64,000 nucleotides of DNA from Bin87 sp034423595 (GCA_965207025.1 OZ242258.1:4340001-4404000); one strand, 5' to 3'; shown: positions 43,467-52,542, counted from the first letter of the stretch. Notes: generated by a model from the letters alone, not told the origin. Made by a program: numbers and translations.

Positions 43467-43733
43467 CTAATCGCGGGGCCGCGCCCTGGCGGCGGGGAGC
43501 AGGTGGCCCAGGCCCATACCGTCGGCCAGATCCTGGAGGGCCAGGAGGTGGCGCATGTTGGGCTGTACCCCCTGCTTGCGCCAGCGCCACAGGTTGAGGA
43601 CGCTGGTGCCCAAAAGCCGGGCGATCTCGGCCCAGGGCAGGCCGGAGGCTTCCTTGAAGGCCTCCAGACCCTGGGCAAAGTCGCCGGTGAGAACGTAGAC
43701 GGTCTTCTGGCCGCGGACGCGCTTTCTAGACAT
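43467..43733 (-). CDS. Small helix-turn-helix protein 1
   Basis: An 88-aa basic protein. The segment LEAFKEASGLPWAEIARLLG and TSVLNLWRWRKQGVQPNM form an XRE/Cro-like helix-turn-helix. It overlaps by 8 bases the gene upstream at 43726, which has a related domain. It is probably a DNA-binding regulator of the element. Confidence 0.8.
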   Translation of the reverse strand: MSRKRVRGQKTVYVLTGDFAQGLEAFKEASGLPWAEIARLLGTSVLNLWRWRKQGVQPNMRHLLALQDLADGMGLGHLLPAARARPRD

Positions 43734-44061
43734 GGATTCCCTCCTTCCCGAGAGGAACCGGAAGGTCCTCGCCCATCAGGATGTCCAGTCCGCCCGGAAT
43801 CCGGGCCGCCAGCAGGACCAGGGAGTGGTAGGCGCCGCCGCAGGGTTCGGTGCCGTTCTGCCAGCGCAGGACCTGCTTGAGTTCCACGCCCAGGGCCCAG
43901 GCGAACTCCTCCCAGGTGAGGCCGCTGGCCTCCTTGAGGCGGACCAGGCGCAGGGGGAAGTCCTCCGGCAGGTCCCCGCTGAGACAGGGCAAAAGCCTTC
44001 CGCCGATGGCCGGACCGCGGGCGTAGGCGGGCAGTCGCGGCGTTCTAATTGTCGTTGTCAT
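43726..44061 (-). CDS. Small helix-turn-helix protein 2
   Basis: A 111-aa protein with an XRE-like domain in its C-terminal part (LVRLKEASGLTWEEFAWALG, then VELKQVLRWQNGTEP). It resembles protein 1 in the KEASGL(P/T)W(A/E)E core, so the two are likely paralogs. ATG 44061 overlaps the end of protein 3 by 17 bases. Regulatory role inferred. Confidence 0.8.
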   Translation of the reverse strand: MTTTIRTPRLPAYARGPAIGGRLLPCLSGDLPEDFPLRLVRLKEASGLTWEEFAWALGVELKQVLRWQNGTEPCGGAYHSLVLLAARIPGGLDILMGEDLPVPLGKEGIHV

Positions 44062-44290
44062 CGCTTTGCAACTCGAAGAGTTCGTCGAAGTCATGGACGT
44101 CCAGAGTCCGCTGGATTCTGCGCCGGATGCGCCCGGAGGGGGCGCGCTCCCGGTTCAGCAGGGTGGACAGATAGCCGGGGCTGATGCCGGCCTGGCGGGC
44201 CAGCCAGTTCTGGGAGCGGCCCAGCGTTTCCAGGCGGGCCCAGATGGCCTGGGTCTTGAGGCGGACGGTGAGGCGGTATCGGGGTTTCAT
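44045..44290 (-). CDS. Small helix-turn-helix protein 3
   Basis: An 81-aa XRE/Cro-like protein: RLETLGRSQNWLARQAGISP with GYLSTLLNRERAPSGRIRRR, then an acidic tail (ELFELQSDDNDN). It is the first gene of the minus-strand HTH set and faces the divergent XRE/ImmA operon across 165 bases, so it is a candidate for the opposing repressor in a switch. Confidence 0.85.
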   Translation of the reverse strand: MKPRYRLTVRLKTQAIWARLETLGRSQNWLARQAGISPGYLSTLLNRERAPSGRIRRRIQRTLDVHDFDELFELQSDDNDN

Positions 44291-44318
44291 GCGGTTGGTA
44301 GCCTCCGTTGGCAGCTCG

Positions 44319-44402
44319 TTGTTAAAGTCTTATCCTAAGCTATACTTATGATATAGTGTAACCACGAGACAGTAGCACTGTCAAGAACTGGTGTTCTATA
44401 AT
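44319..44402. promoter_or_regulatory. Divergent promoter region between HTH sets
   Basis: A strikingly AT-rich stretch. For the plus strand, TTGTTA (44319-44324), 16 bases, TATACT (44341-44346) form one promoter, and a second -10, TATAAT, is at 44397-44402. For the minus strand, TTGACA (44384-44379) and TACACT (44360-44355) are 18 bases apart. The promoters overlap, as in phage-type switches. Confidence 0.55.
44384..44397. promoter_or_regulatory. Palindromic operator
   Basis: AGAAC TGGT GTTCT, a perfect 5-bp dyad around a 4-base centre. It overlaps the end of the minus-strand -35 and the beginning of the plus-strand TATAAT, so a bound repressor would block both directions. Candidate site for the XRE protein of 44456. 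Confidence 0.55.
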
Positions 44403-44455
44403 ACTAAGCAGCAATTATCCTCGCCCGTGAGCGCTGCCCAGGAGAACCGTCGCCC

Positions 44456-44824
44456 ATGACCGAAGACCGGGGCTACCCCTGGAGGAACATCGGAGCCCGC
44501 ATCAAGGAGGCCCGGGTCAAGGTTGGTCTGACCCAGAGGCGGTTGAGCGAGATTGTGGGGGTCAGTCCCCATGCCGTCTGGTCCTGGGAGGCGGGGAAGA
44601 TGAAGCCCACCCCGGAGCACCTGCTGGAACTGGCCTACCGCTGCGAGACCAGCACCGACTGGCTCTTGGGCCGGGACGTGGTGGAGGCGGAGATACTGAA
44701 GGAGACGGACGCTTCCTTCCGCAACGCCATCCAGGGCCTGCGCATGGAGGACCTGGAGTCCATCATGGAGTTCATCCGCTTTGTGCGCGAGCAGCGGCGA
44801 AGGAAGGAGCGGGAGGAACGATGA
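44456..44824 (+). CDS. XRE family transcriptional regulator
   Basis: A 122-aa repressor-like protein. The HTH is IGARIKEARVKVGLTQRRLS and EIVGVSPHAVWSWEAGKMKP, followed by LLELAYRCETSTDWLLGRD typical of XRE regulators and a helical C-terminus. It overlaps the ImmA-like gene by ATGA. In ICEBs1-like elements such a pair keeps transfer genes silent until the metallopeptidase cleaves the repressor. Confidence 0.92.
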   Translation: MTEDRGYPWRNIGARIKEARVKVGLTQRRLSEIVGVSPHAVWSWEAGKMKPTPEHLLELAYRCETSTDWLLGRDVVEAEILKETDASFRNAIQGLRMEDLESIMEFIRFVREQRRRKEREER

Positions 44825-45249
44825 ACCTGGCGCAGCGGAAGGCCGTGGAACTGAGGAGACGGCTGGGGCTGCGGGGACGGGTGGAAGCGGAGGAGGTGGC
44901 CAGCATTTTGGGGCTGGAGGTGCAGCCCTGGCCGCTGGAGGTGCAGGAAGAGATGCTGCTGGGCCGGTACATTGGCGTGGCCGAGCGGCTGGACCACCGG
45001 CGGCGGCGTTGGGTGATCGCCCACGCCATCGGCCACAGCCTGTTGCACCCCGGCAACCACCTGTGGATCCGGGACCACACCAGCATGGGAGGCCGCTACG
45101 AGCGGGAGGCGGAGGACTTCGCCCTGGCCCTGCTGGTGGACGAACGGGAGGCCCGGGAGATGGGCCTCAGGGAGCTGTGGGAGGTGGCGGAACATTTCGG
45201 GGTCCCGCAGGAGTTGGTGGTGTTCCAGCCGACCCTGGTCATGGAGTGA
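44821..45249 (+). CDS. ImmA/IrrE-like metallopeptidase with altered active site
   Basis: A 142-aa protein of the ImmA/IrrE family: the motif is IAHAIGHSLLHPGN, where HELGH would be expected. Residue 69 is Ala, so the general-base Glu of HExxH is missing; both His (68 and 72) and the downstream YEREAEDFALALL Glu remain. It may be inactive as a protease while still binding metal or the repressor, or may work in an unusual way. Translation is coupled to the XRE gene. Confidence 0.88.
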   Translation: MNLAQRKAVELRRRLGLRGRVEAEEVASILGLEVQPWPLEVQEEMLLGRYIGVAERLDHRRRRWVIAHAIGHSLLHPGNHLWIRDHTSMGGRYEREAEDFALALLVDEREAREMGLRELWEVAEHFGVPQELVVFQPTLVME

Positions 45250-45323
45250 ATCCCGTCCCGGACCAGGGACCTGCCCGTGCCTGCGGCCCACGAGACCCGG
45301 GAGATGATGGGAAAGGATAAGGG

Positions 45324-45647
45324 ATGGAAGATATGGAGAGGCTGGAGCAGTCGTTGGCCGAACGGGACGGGGAGATGTTGGAGAATCTCCGTATGTGCTT
45401 CACACGCGCGCCGGGAACACCCAGTTCGTGGGAGGAGTTGCCCGAAGCAGACAAGGCATCCATCCGGAGATTTTACTGGAAGAGCATGGGGGTTGAAATT
45501 GACGGGGGACAGGGAGTGCTGCCGGTATCCAGAGTCCTGCATACTCACCGCTCTGGTATCCGCCAGAATTGGCAATTCATCCCCTGTTCCAGGGGCCGCT
45601 CGGTGCCATGCTCTACTCTAATGGCGCCGCGTACCTTGTGCTGGTAA
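45324..45647 (+). CDS. Possible small hypothetical protein downstream of ImmA
   Basis: Up to 107 aa, the first 65 residues being helix-forming and plausible (MEDMERLEQSLAERDGEMLE ... DKASIRRFYWKSMGVEI); the last part looks non-coding in composition. AAGGGATGGAAGAT precedes the start. It could be a third gene of the XRE/ImmA operon whose 3' end was altered when the lower-GC cargo at 45.6-48 kb inserted. Not recognised. Confidence 0.45.
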   Translation: MEDMERLEQSLAERDGEMLENLRMCFTRAPGTPSSWEELPEADKASIRRFYWKSMGVEIDGGQGVLPVSRVLHTHRSGIRQNWQFIPCSRGRSVPCSTLMAPRTLCW

Positions 45648-45828
45648 TATGGAGCGTGACGTACCGCACCCCGACTCTGGCACGCCACTTAAGTATACAG
45701 AACCAGTTCATTGGGTCAGGCGCGAACATTGAACGGGGGATCTGTGGGATTTTGAGCTCTGGAAGCGACGAGATGGCTAGAGAATGTCTGGCCTGCACCA
45801 ACCCCTTACCTGGGAATAGCTCAAACAA

Positions 45829-47076
45829 ATGCTCATAAACGAGACATTCTCAACAACCTTCTTGGACCGAGAATCCGTTCCCCAGTGCGATTTGGATATC
45901 GCCAACCGTGTGCGTACCAATTTGCTTCCATGGGTTGGGCAGTTCTCGCCACAGTTAGTCGAGGAATTGTTGGTAGCATATGGCCAGCGGGCGCGCGTGG
46001 TTATGGACCCCTTCGTAGGAAGCGGAACGTCGCTGGTAGAAGCTGCTCGGCTTGGCAAGGGGGCTTGGGGGAACGATATCAACCCTGCTGCTGCCATTCT
46101 GTCTCGGGTGTACAGGTTGGTCAATGTCGCTCCCGACGAGAGGGAAAAAGCATTAGCATCCCTGGAAAATCGCCTGACTGGGATTGTCGAGCCACCTGAC
46201 GGGCCGCTTTTCTCTGGACTCGGTGCGGTCGGATCAGGGCAAGCTTCGCGGGAAACTACCCTCGTAAAAGTCTGGATGGATTCCGATACGGAGGTTTCCA
46301 AAATTCTTGCGGCGGCCCTTATTGTACTTTGCGACTTCTATCGAAACGATTTGAGCGCAGATAAGGTCCTCAAGAATTGGGAGCGTCTAGCTGAGACAGT
46401 CCGGTCGCTGCCGGAATCAAGTGAATCGGTCGAAGTCCACCAAGCGGATGCACGTAAGCTGCCCGCAAAATCTGATTCGGTTGATTTGGTATTGACGTCA
46501 CCTCCCTACATCAACGTCCACAATTATCATCAAAAGTTCCGTCGATCAGTCGAGGCTCTCGGTTGGAAGGTGTTGACAATTGCCCCTTCGGAAATCGGAT
46601 CGAACCGTCAGAATCGGGGGAATCGATTTGTTACGGTTATCCAGTACGCGCTGGATATGGTTCTTGCAATACGTGAGATGGCGCGGGTCGCCAGACCCGA
46701 CGCTCGGCTAATCCTCGTACTGGGACGGGAATCCACGGTACGTGGCGTCCCATTTTTCAATGGAGAACTCGTATCTGAATTGGCCGTACGAGGCGTCGGT
46801 CTGGAAAATGAGCGACGCCAGGAGCGTCAGTTCGTCAATCGGTATGGCAGTAAAATACGCGAGGACATACTGCATTTTCGCATCTCCTCCGATATACCCG
46901 ACGAAGGGTTTGGCCTGGCGTCAGCGCGGGCTATCGCAGGTCAAACCCTATCAGCAACCCGTCATCTAACCGAAGCCGACGCTCGACGGGGTATTGATGA
47001 CGCACTGGAGCGATTAGACTTGGTGGCTCCTTCGCCAATGTTATCTGACGGAGAACATTCTCAGGTTCTGTCATGA
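45829..47076 (+). CDS. DNA methyltransferase of a type II restriction-modification system
   Basis: A 415-aa DNA methyltransferase. SAM motif I is VVMDPFVGSGTSLVEAARLG (near residue 65) and catalytic motif IV is DLVLTSPPYINVHNY (near residue 222). The TSPPY form is typical of N4-cytosine and some N6-adenine enzymes; target and base cannot be told. A restriction endonuclease gene overlaps its stop by 4 bases. The R-M genes are clearly lower in GC than the element around them, consistent with later acquisition. Confidence 0.92.
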   Translation: MLINETFSTTFLDRESVPQCDLDIANRVRTNLLPWVGQFSPQLVEELLVAYGQRARVVMDPFVGSGTSLVEAARLGKGAWGNDINPAAAILSRVYRLVNVAPDEREKALASLENRLTGIVEPPDGPLFSGLGAVGSGQASRETTLVKVWMDSDTEVSKILAAALIVLCDFYRNDLSADKVLKNWERLAETVRSLPESSESVEVHQADARKLPAKSDSVDLVLTSPPYINVHNYHQKFRRSVEALGWKVLTIAPSEIGSNRQNRGNRFVTVIQYALDMVLAIREMARVARPDARLILVLGRESTVRGVPFFNGELVSELAVRGVGLENERRQERQFVNRYGSKIREDILHFRISSDIPDEGFGLASARAIAGQTLSATRHLTEADARRGIDDALERLDLVAPSPMLSDGEHSQVLS

Positions 47077-47993
47077 CCACGGTACTTCCTACTCCCCACG
47101 TGGACAAACTCCAAGCCCTACTGGAGAACCGAAACCTGCCCGAGGCCGACAAGCCTCGGGTGCGTGAGGCGATCCAAAGGTACGGCGCCTGGGTTCGGGA
47201 TGTCAGGGCGATCGAGGGCGATGGAGACGGCCTCGTTGATCCCTTGGTAGCTTCTCTCAACCGTTATCGGAAATGGATGGACCTCAACCTGATATTTGAT
47301 AGTCCAGACAATTTCCTGCACCGGCAAAGGGGACAGTTGAAGCTCGACAACTCGGTCCTGGAGGAATTCTTGCCTTGGTTGGTCAGCAGGAGATTCACCG
47401 AACAATTGGCTGGTACCGGGTTGAGCCTGGGGCCGACAAATGCTTTTTCCCAACTCAGTTTCAACTCTGATCCGTTCAACCGGACGAACGGGGGCGGGAT
47501 GACCATCCGGTCCAAGGACCATGATTTTGCGGTGGCGCTCCCCTTGTTCCTCAAGGCTTCCCACAACCGGGACTTCAGCGACTCGCAGCAGGCGAGGACC
47601 AATTTGGCCTACTTGGCCGTTGAACTCAAGACCAATCTTGATAAGACGATGTTTCAGGAAGCCAGTGCAACCGCCTATGACCTGAAGCTCGCCTTACCCA
47701 GTTCACGATACTTTCTGTTGTGCGAATGGCTGGATATGACTCCAATCAATACCGCTGTAACCGCCATCGAAGAGGTAATAGTTTTGCGTAAGGCAAAACG
47801 CATGTCGGCGAACGTGCGGCGTAATTTCGCCACGACCGGCGGAAGGGCACAAAACCGAGGCGCTTTCGAGCAACACTTGGACGACCATCCTTTCTCCCCA
47901 GACGCATTCAGGCGGTTCTTGGCACATGTGGAGCGACTATTCGTTGCCGGTGACGATAACGAACGACAAGCGCTGGAGCGAGGCTGGTTTTGA
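47073..47993 (+). CDS. Bpu10I-like restriction endonuclease
   Basis: A 306-aa protein that I assign to the Bpu10I family of type II endonucleases. The probable PD-(D/E)XK core is YLAVELKTNLDKTMFQEA, with Glu and Lys of the (D/E)XK motif (about residues 173-190). The N-terminal HVDKLQALLENRNLPEADKP is also family-like. Bpu10I itself is heterodimeric and cuts an asymmetric 7-bp site; only one subunit is seen here. ATG overlaps the methyltransferase stop. Confidence 0.8.
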   Translation: MTTVLPTPHVDKLQALLENRNLPEADKPRVREAIQRYGAWVRDVRAIEGDGDGLVDPLVASLNRYRKWMDLNLIFDSPDNFLHRQRGQLKLDNSVLEEFLPWLVSRRFTEQLAGTGLSLGPTNAFSQLSFNSDPFNRTNGGGMTIRSKDHDFAVALPLFLKASHNRDFSDSQQARTNLAYLAVELKTNLDKTMFQEASATAYDLKLALPSSRYFLLCEWLDMTPINTAVTAIEEVIVLRKAKRMSANVRRNFATTGGRAQNRGAFEQHLDDHPFSPDAFRRFLAHVERLFVAGDDNERQALERGWF

Positions 47994-48253
47994 CCCTTAC
48001 CATCCCATGTGCGAAAGGCGAATAAGGCGGCGTGCAGCCAGAGTAATCGGCGCTCAGGTTGGGAAGCCAAAACACAAAGGCAGGGCGGTTCATTCCGTCT
48101 GGCTTTGAGCGTTCTTCTCTCTTCATGCTGCGTCTTCATTCCCTGTGTCGCCGCTGAGGACCGCGTCTGGGGGTCCTGAGCTCAGGGTGTGACCCTCCGG
48201 CCGGGTGCAGTAGAAGATTCACATGGCGTCGCTACCTCCGGTGACTTGGGAAT

Positions 48254-49909
48254 TCAGTTGGCGGGAAAGGCGTAGCCCGGTTGGTATCTCCCGGGTGCAA
48301 ACCAGGCTGCCCCCAACGGTCCTTCATGCTGCAACAAGGCGCGGTGGGAGACGGCCAGGGGAATTTCCAGCCGCGTCCTGGCCAATTCCCTGGCGGCCAG
48401 GCCCAGGAAGTGGGTGGCGGCCAACTCGTCGTCGAAGACCACCAGGACGATGGGCTGTACGCCGTGGTCGTCCAGGGGGCGGGACGTGGAGTAATAGCGC
48501 AGGTAGGGGGCCAGGCGCTGGGCCATGGTGGCGGGTCGCACGGCGCGGCGCTCCCACTCCAGGAAGAAGGGCCACATCGTGGAGTTACGGCGCAGGATGC
48601 CGAAGGCGTCGGGGTTCACCGAGCGCAGCCCGCCCTGGTGGCGGAAGTAGCGTGAGGCCCGGGAGGGCGGGTCCAGCTGGGCGACCTCCCAGCCCAGGGA
48701 GCGGGCCTGCCGGGCCATAGCGGCGATGAAAGCGTGGACGGCGCCGGTGTGCTCGGCGTTGCGGAGCAATTGACGGCTGTTCCGGCCGGAGACGTTGCGC
48801 CATTCTTCAGGGGCATTCGAATTCACCGGGGCGACGCTCCAGCGCCCGCGCGCCGCGCCCACCGAGGCCCGGTCCCGGCGGGACAGCAGGGCCAGGCCCC
48901 GGTCGCTGAGGGCCAGCCGCCGTCCGCCAATTGAGACCCGCCGTACCAGCCCGACCTCCGTGGGAAAGGCCATGGTCTCGTATAGCCGGGACCGGGAGAC
49001 GCCCAGGAGCGATCTCAGGTGCTCCGGGGCGATCCCCGGCCAGTCGTGCAGCAGGTCCAGGAGTTGCTTGGCGGCGGGCTTCAGCAGGGCGGGCAGCAGC
49101 CAGTCGGGGGATTCCTTTCCCAGGCCATCAAGCTCGATGTCCTCCGGCAGGGCAATCCGCCGCAATTGGGCCTCAGCAGGCAGGCGCCCGCCCCGCTCGA
49201 CATGGCCGGAGAGGACGCGGCGCAGGTTCAGGTAGGCGGCGACGGCGGGCAGGCTCCAGACGGGTTCCGACGGTCCGGCCAGCACGGCGTCCCCCTCCAG
49301 GGCTAGCAGGACCGGGGTCCGCCCGCCTTCCAGCAACCGGCGGGCGTGCCGGAGGCGCACCTGGTCGGGAGCGAGCAGCAACACGGCGCCGGGCAGGGGT
49401 CCCTCTCTCAGCCGCCACATTCGCTTGGCGAATCCGGTCCGGTCGGCGGTGCGGCCCAGGCGGACCAGGCCCAGGGTCCGGCCATCGGCCAGGGTCAGGG
49501 CGGCGTCCAAGGGGGCGGCCCGGTACCAGCGCAGGGCCAGCGGGCCGTTCTCGGCGGCGATGGCGGAGGCCAGCCGGTAGACGACGGCCACGGCGTCCAG
49601 CCGCTCCAACAGGATGCGCCGCCACCGGGCGGAGACCGGGCGGCGGCGCAGCAGTTGGTCCAGGTCCACCCTTTCCAAGCTGGCAAGGAGACGGATTCCG
49701 TGGGCAGTGAGGTGGAACCTCCGGGTTGTTCTCAGCAGGCCGGTGGCGTGGGGAACGGAGGCGGCCAGACCCCGGCGCTCCAGGGCGGCCACGGCGTCGT
49801 AGGCGGAGCGGTCGGCCACGCCGGAGACGGCGGCCAGTTCCAGCCGGTCGATGAAGGGCATGGCCGCCAGCCGCCGCAGGGTCAGCAGGTCCCGTTCCGC
49901 GCCCCTCAC
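48254..49909 (-). CDS. Replication-relaxation family protein
   Basis: A 551-aa protein with two winged-helix-like regions (LRRLAAMPFIDRLELAAVSG near the N-terminus and PEHLRSLLGVSRSRLYETMA in the middle). The C-terminal domain (HTGAVHAFIAAMARQARSLG ... SVNPDAFGIL ... FFLEWERRAV) has the His and acidic pattern of Replic_Relax proteins, often found beside conjugation genes in monoderm bacteria. It may serve as the element's relaxase or replication initiator. It overlaps by 4 bases the coupling ATPase upstream and is the last gene of the operon. Confidence 0.8.
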   Translation of the reverse strand: MRGAERDLLTLRRLAAMPFIDRLELAAVSGVADRSAYDAVAALERRGLAASVPHATGLLRTTRRFHLTAHGIRLLASLERVDLDQLLRRRPVSARWRRILLERLDAVAVVYRLASAIAAENGPLALRWYRAAPLDAALTLADGRTLGLVRLGRTADRTGFAKRMWRLREGPLPGAVLLLAPDQVRLRHARRLLEGGRTPVLLALEGDAVLAGPSEPVWSLPAVAAYLNLRRVLSGHVERGGRLPAEAQLRRIALPEDIELDGLGKESPDWLLPALLKPAAKQLLDLLHDWPGIAPEHLRSLLGVSRSRLYETMAFPTEVGLVRRVSIGGRRLALSDRGLALLSRRDRASVGAARGRWSVAPVNSNAPEEWRNVSGRNSRQLLRNAEHTGAVHAFIAAMARQARSLGWEVAQLDPPSRASRYFRHQGGLRSVNPDAFGILRRNSTMWPFFLEWERRAVRPATMAQRLAPYLRYYSTSRPLDDHGVQPIVLVVFDDELAATHFLGLAARELARTRLEIPLAVSHRALLQHEGPLGAAWFAPGRYQPGYAFPAN

Positions 49910-52542
49910 GCCGCCCCTCCGTCCCCGCCCTCCGCCTCCGGCGGCCTGGGATTGCGGGTGCGGGGCTTGTGCTTGGGGCGCGGCTGCGTACCGTCCTTAT
50001 CCTTCTCCTCCCTCGCTTCCTTGCTACTTGTCTCTGTGTCTTCCTTCTTTTCGGCTTCCTCGTTTTCCCCACCGTCATTCAGGTCCTCCAGGCCGTCGTG
50101 GAAGTCCTCCACCCTCTGCGCAGGCTCGGACTGGCCGGCGGACAGGTCCCTGGCCGCAGTGACGTAGGCGGCGGACGCCGCGCGGATGCGGGCGGCCGTC
50201 TCCGGGTCCCCCGCCTCCGGCTTCATCACCTCCATGGAGAAGGCGTCGAGGCGTTCCCTTCCCACGGTGGCCCGCACGTAGCAGTGGTGCACGTCCAGGG
50301 AAACGATGTCGTCCTCGCTGACCCGGTCCCGGCCCAACTCCCACACCAGTTGACGGGCGTCGTTGCCCGCCACCTGGAAGACCGCCAGGCAGCCCACGTT
50401 GGCCAGGATGGTGTCCCGCATGGTGGGGGAGAGGGCCTCCAGCTTGGCCAGGCTCTGGGTGGCCAGGATGAAGCTGGCCCCGAACTTGCCCAACTCGGAA
50501 AGCATGCTTTCGTAATCGACGCCGGACATGGACTGCATCTCGTCCACCACCACCAGCGCGCCCCGGCGCTGTTCCGGCGGCAGGCCGCCCTGCTCCCGGA
50601 TCACCGCGTCCACCAGGTTGAGCAGGGAGGCCCCCACCAGGGCGGCCACGTCCCGGCCGGCCGTGCCCTGGGCGGTGGACACCAGCAGGATGCCGCCCTC
50701 CCGGATGGTCTCCCGCAGGTCGATGGTGGAGCGGCGCTGGCCCAGGATGGCCCGGGCCCGCTGGGAGGAGGCGTAGTAGGTGAGGCGGGTCTGCACCGGG
50801 GCCAGAGCATCGGCCCGGTACTGGTGGGTCCAGTTCCTGAAGTCCCGGGCCCACCACTCCAGCAGGTAGGGGTCGCTGACGTTGGCCAGCACGGCGTCCT
50901 TGAAGTTCTGGTCGTCGGAGAGGAGCTTCAACCCGTCCAGGATGGTGTACTGGCTATCGGCCTCCACCCGCTGGTTGGCCTCGTGGAGGGTCTTCACCGT
51001 CTGCTCCAGGATGGACTGCATCCGGGGTCCCCACTGGTCCCACAGCCCTTTGGCCACCCGCACCACCGAGTCGGCGGTGCGGTCGCGGTCGGCGAAGATG
51101 CGGGTGTCCAGCAGGTTGACGCCGGGGGAGCCTGATTCGTCGGCCAGGTCGATGAGCCTTACCTTGTCGATGAGGGTGTTGGGGACCTGCTCCAGGATCG
51201 CCTCCACCAGGTCGGCGTGGGGGTCGATGACCACGATGGCGTCGCCGTCCCGGCCGGCGGCCTTCTCCTTCAGCTTGTGGAGCACGCCGTGGAGCATCAG
51301 GGTGGACTTGCCCATGCGGGTGCGGGCCACGTAGAGGTGGTGGCGGCGCAGCAGGTCCGGGGAGAAGCGGATCTCCCTGGCCCGGCCCGCGGTGGTGTGT
51401 CCCACCAGGGCGCCACCCTTTACGCCCCGGGCCGAGGGCAGCAGGGACCGGGGGCCGGAACGCTCCACCAGGGGGGTCTCGTCGCCGGCCCCGGGCGGGT
51501 GCCACAGGGCCGCCGCCTCCCGCACCCCCAGGGCGCTGCGCTTTCCAAAGAGTCCCGGCGGCGTGGGGTTGAGGTTGGCGGCGGGGACCACGGGCCTGAT
51601 CTTCCCCACCCTGAACCTGGCCCCGGCGGGATGGTCGTAGTGGCGGTAGGCCGCCGCCACCGGCTCCAGGACCTCTTCCGCCCGGCGCAGGCCGGCGCCC
51701 TCGGGCAGGATGGCGATCACCTGCACCTCGCCGTCGAAGGCGATGCGGGAGGTCTTCTCCCTGATGATCAGGGGGTCGTAGACCCGGTTGCGCCCCCGCT
51801 TCCAGCGGTGCCAGGCCCAACCGGCGGCCGTAAGTCCCAGGGCCGTTCCCAGGCCCAGGAGCACGGCCTTCCAGGTCTCACCGTCTCGCACCCACAGGTA
51901 GCCCTGGAGGGTTCCCACGGCGGCCACGCCCAGCGCCGCCATGGTCACCCCGTCCAGCTTCAGGGGTCCGGTCTGGTAGGTGTAGGAGGGGTCCCGCCGC
52001 TCCTCCGCCGCCCGGCGGTGGCCTCGCTCCAGGTGGGCCTGGGACCAGTTGGGACCCAGGGATCGCAGCAGCAGCCGGGACACCACCCGCTCGCCGTCCT
52101 TCAGGTCGCACAGGGAACCCATGAGGGCAATGAGGGGGTCGGAGCCCGGGTCCAGCAGGTCGTCGTCCCGGAAGGTTCTCAGGGGAACGTACTCCGGCCC
52201 GTCCACCCGCAGCGTCATGCCCCAGGCCTGTTCGCCTTCGTTCAGGCGCAGGGGGTCCTCCTCCGGTGGAATCACGTTGACGCGGGCCTGGGGGTAATGG
52301 GCGGCGATTTGTCCCCGCACCACCCGGTCGTCCTGGCAGCGGGCCAGCAGGGTGACGCCGTCGATGTCGCCGGCCAGTTCCAGGGAGAAGGGTTCGGGGA
52401 CGGCGACGGACTGGAGCAGGTTCTCCACGCCCAGCAGGGTGCGCTCGCCCTGGCGGGGCGGCCTGACCGCCAGCAGCGCCGGCGGGCGGTAATCGATCTT
52501 GGGATTGAACAGGATATTCCTCACGTTGATATTCATGGTCAT
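49906..52542 (-). CDS. Type IV secretion coupling/HerA-like ATPase (VirD4/TraG-like)
   Basis: An 878-aa membrane-linked ATPase. Two hydrophobic segments at about residues 200-245 follow a soluble N-terminal domain. Walker A is VARTRMGKSTLML (about 406-415), an IDPHADLVEAIL strand follows, and Walker B is GALVVVDEMQSMSG. The motor domain (VWELGRDRVSEDD) resembles TraG/HerA-type proteins that bring DNA to the secretion channel. The C-terminus is a highly charged tail (EEAEKKEDTETSSKEAREEK). A cytoplasmic motor at the inner face of the membrane. Confidence 0.9.
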   Translation of the reverse strand: MTMNINVRNILFNPKIDYRPPALLAVRPPRQGERTLLGVENLLQSVAVPEPFSLELAGDIDGVTLLARCQDDRVVRGQIAAHYPQARVNVIPPEEDPLRLNEGEQAWGMTLRVDGPEYVPLRTFRDDDLLDPGSDPLIALMGSLCDLKDGERVVSRLLLRSLGPNWSQAHLERGHRRAAEERRDPSYTYQTGPLKLDGVTMAALGVAAVGTLQGYLWVRDGETWKAVLLGLGTALGLTAAGWAWHRWKRGRNRVYDPLIIREKTSRIAFDGEVQVIAILPEGAGLRRAEEVLEPVAAAYRHYDHPAGARFRVGKIRPVVPAANLNPTPPGLFGKRSALGVREAAALWHPPGAGDETPLVERSGPRSLLPSARGVKGGALVGHTTAGRAREIRFSPDLLRRHHLYVARTRMGKSTLMLHGVLHKLKEKAAGRDGDAIVVIDPHADLVEAILEQVPNTLIDKVRLIDLADESGSPGVNLLDTRIFADRDRTADSVVRVAKGLWDQWGPRMQSILEQTVKTLHEANQRVEADSQYTILDGLKLLSDDQNFKDAVLANVSDPYLLEWWARDFRNWTHQYRADALAPVQTRLTYYASSQRARAILGQRRSTIDLRETIREGGILLVSTAQGTAGRDVAALVGASLLNLVDAVIREQGGLPPEQRRGALVVVDEMQSMSGVDYESMLSELGKFGASFILATQSLAKLEALSPTMRDTILANVGCLAVFQVAGNDARQLVWELGRDRVSEDDIVSLDVHHCYVRATVGRERLDAFSMEVMKPEAGDPETAARIRAASAAYVTAARDLSAGQSEPAQRVEDFHDGLEDLNDGGENEEAEKKEDTETSSKEAREEKDKDGTQPRPKHKPRTRNPRPPEAEGGDGGAA

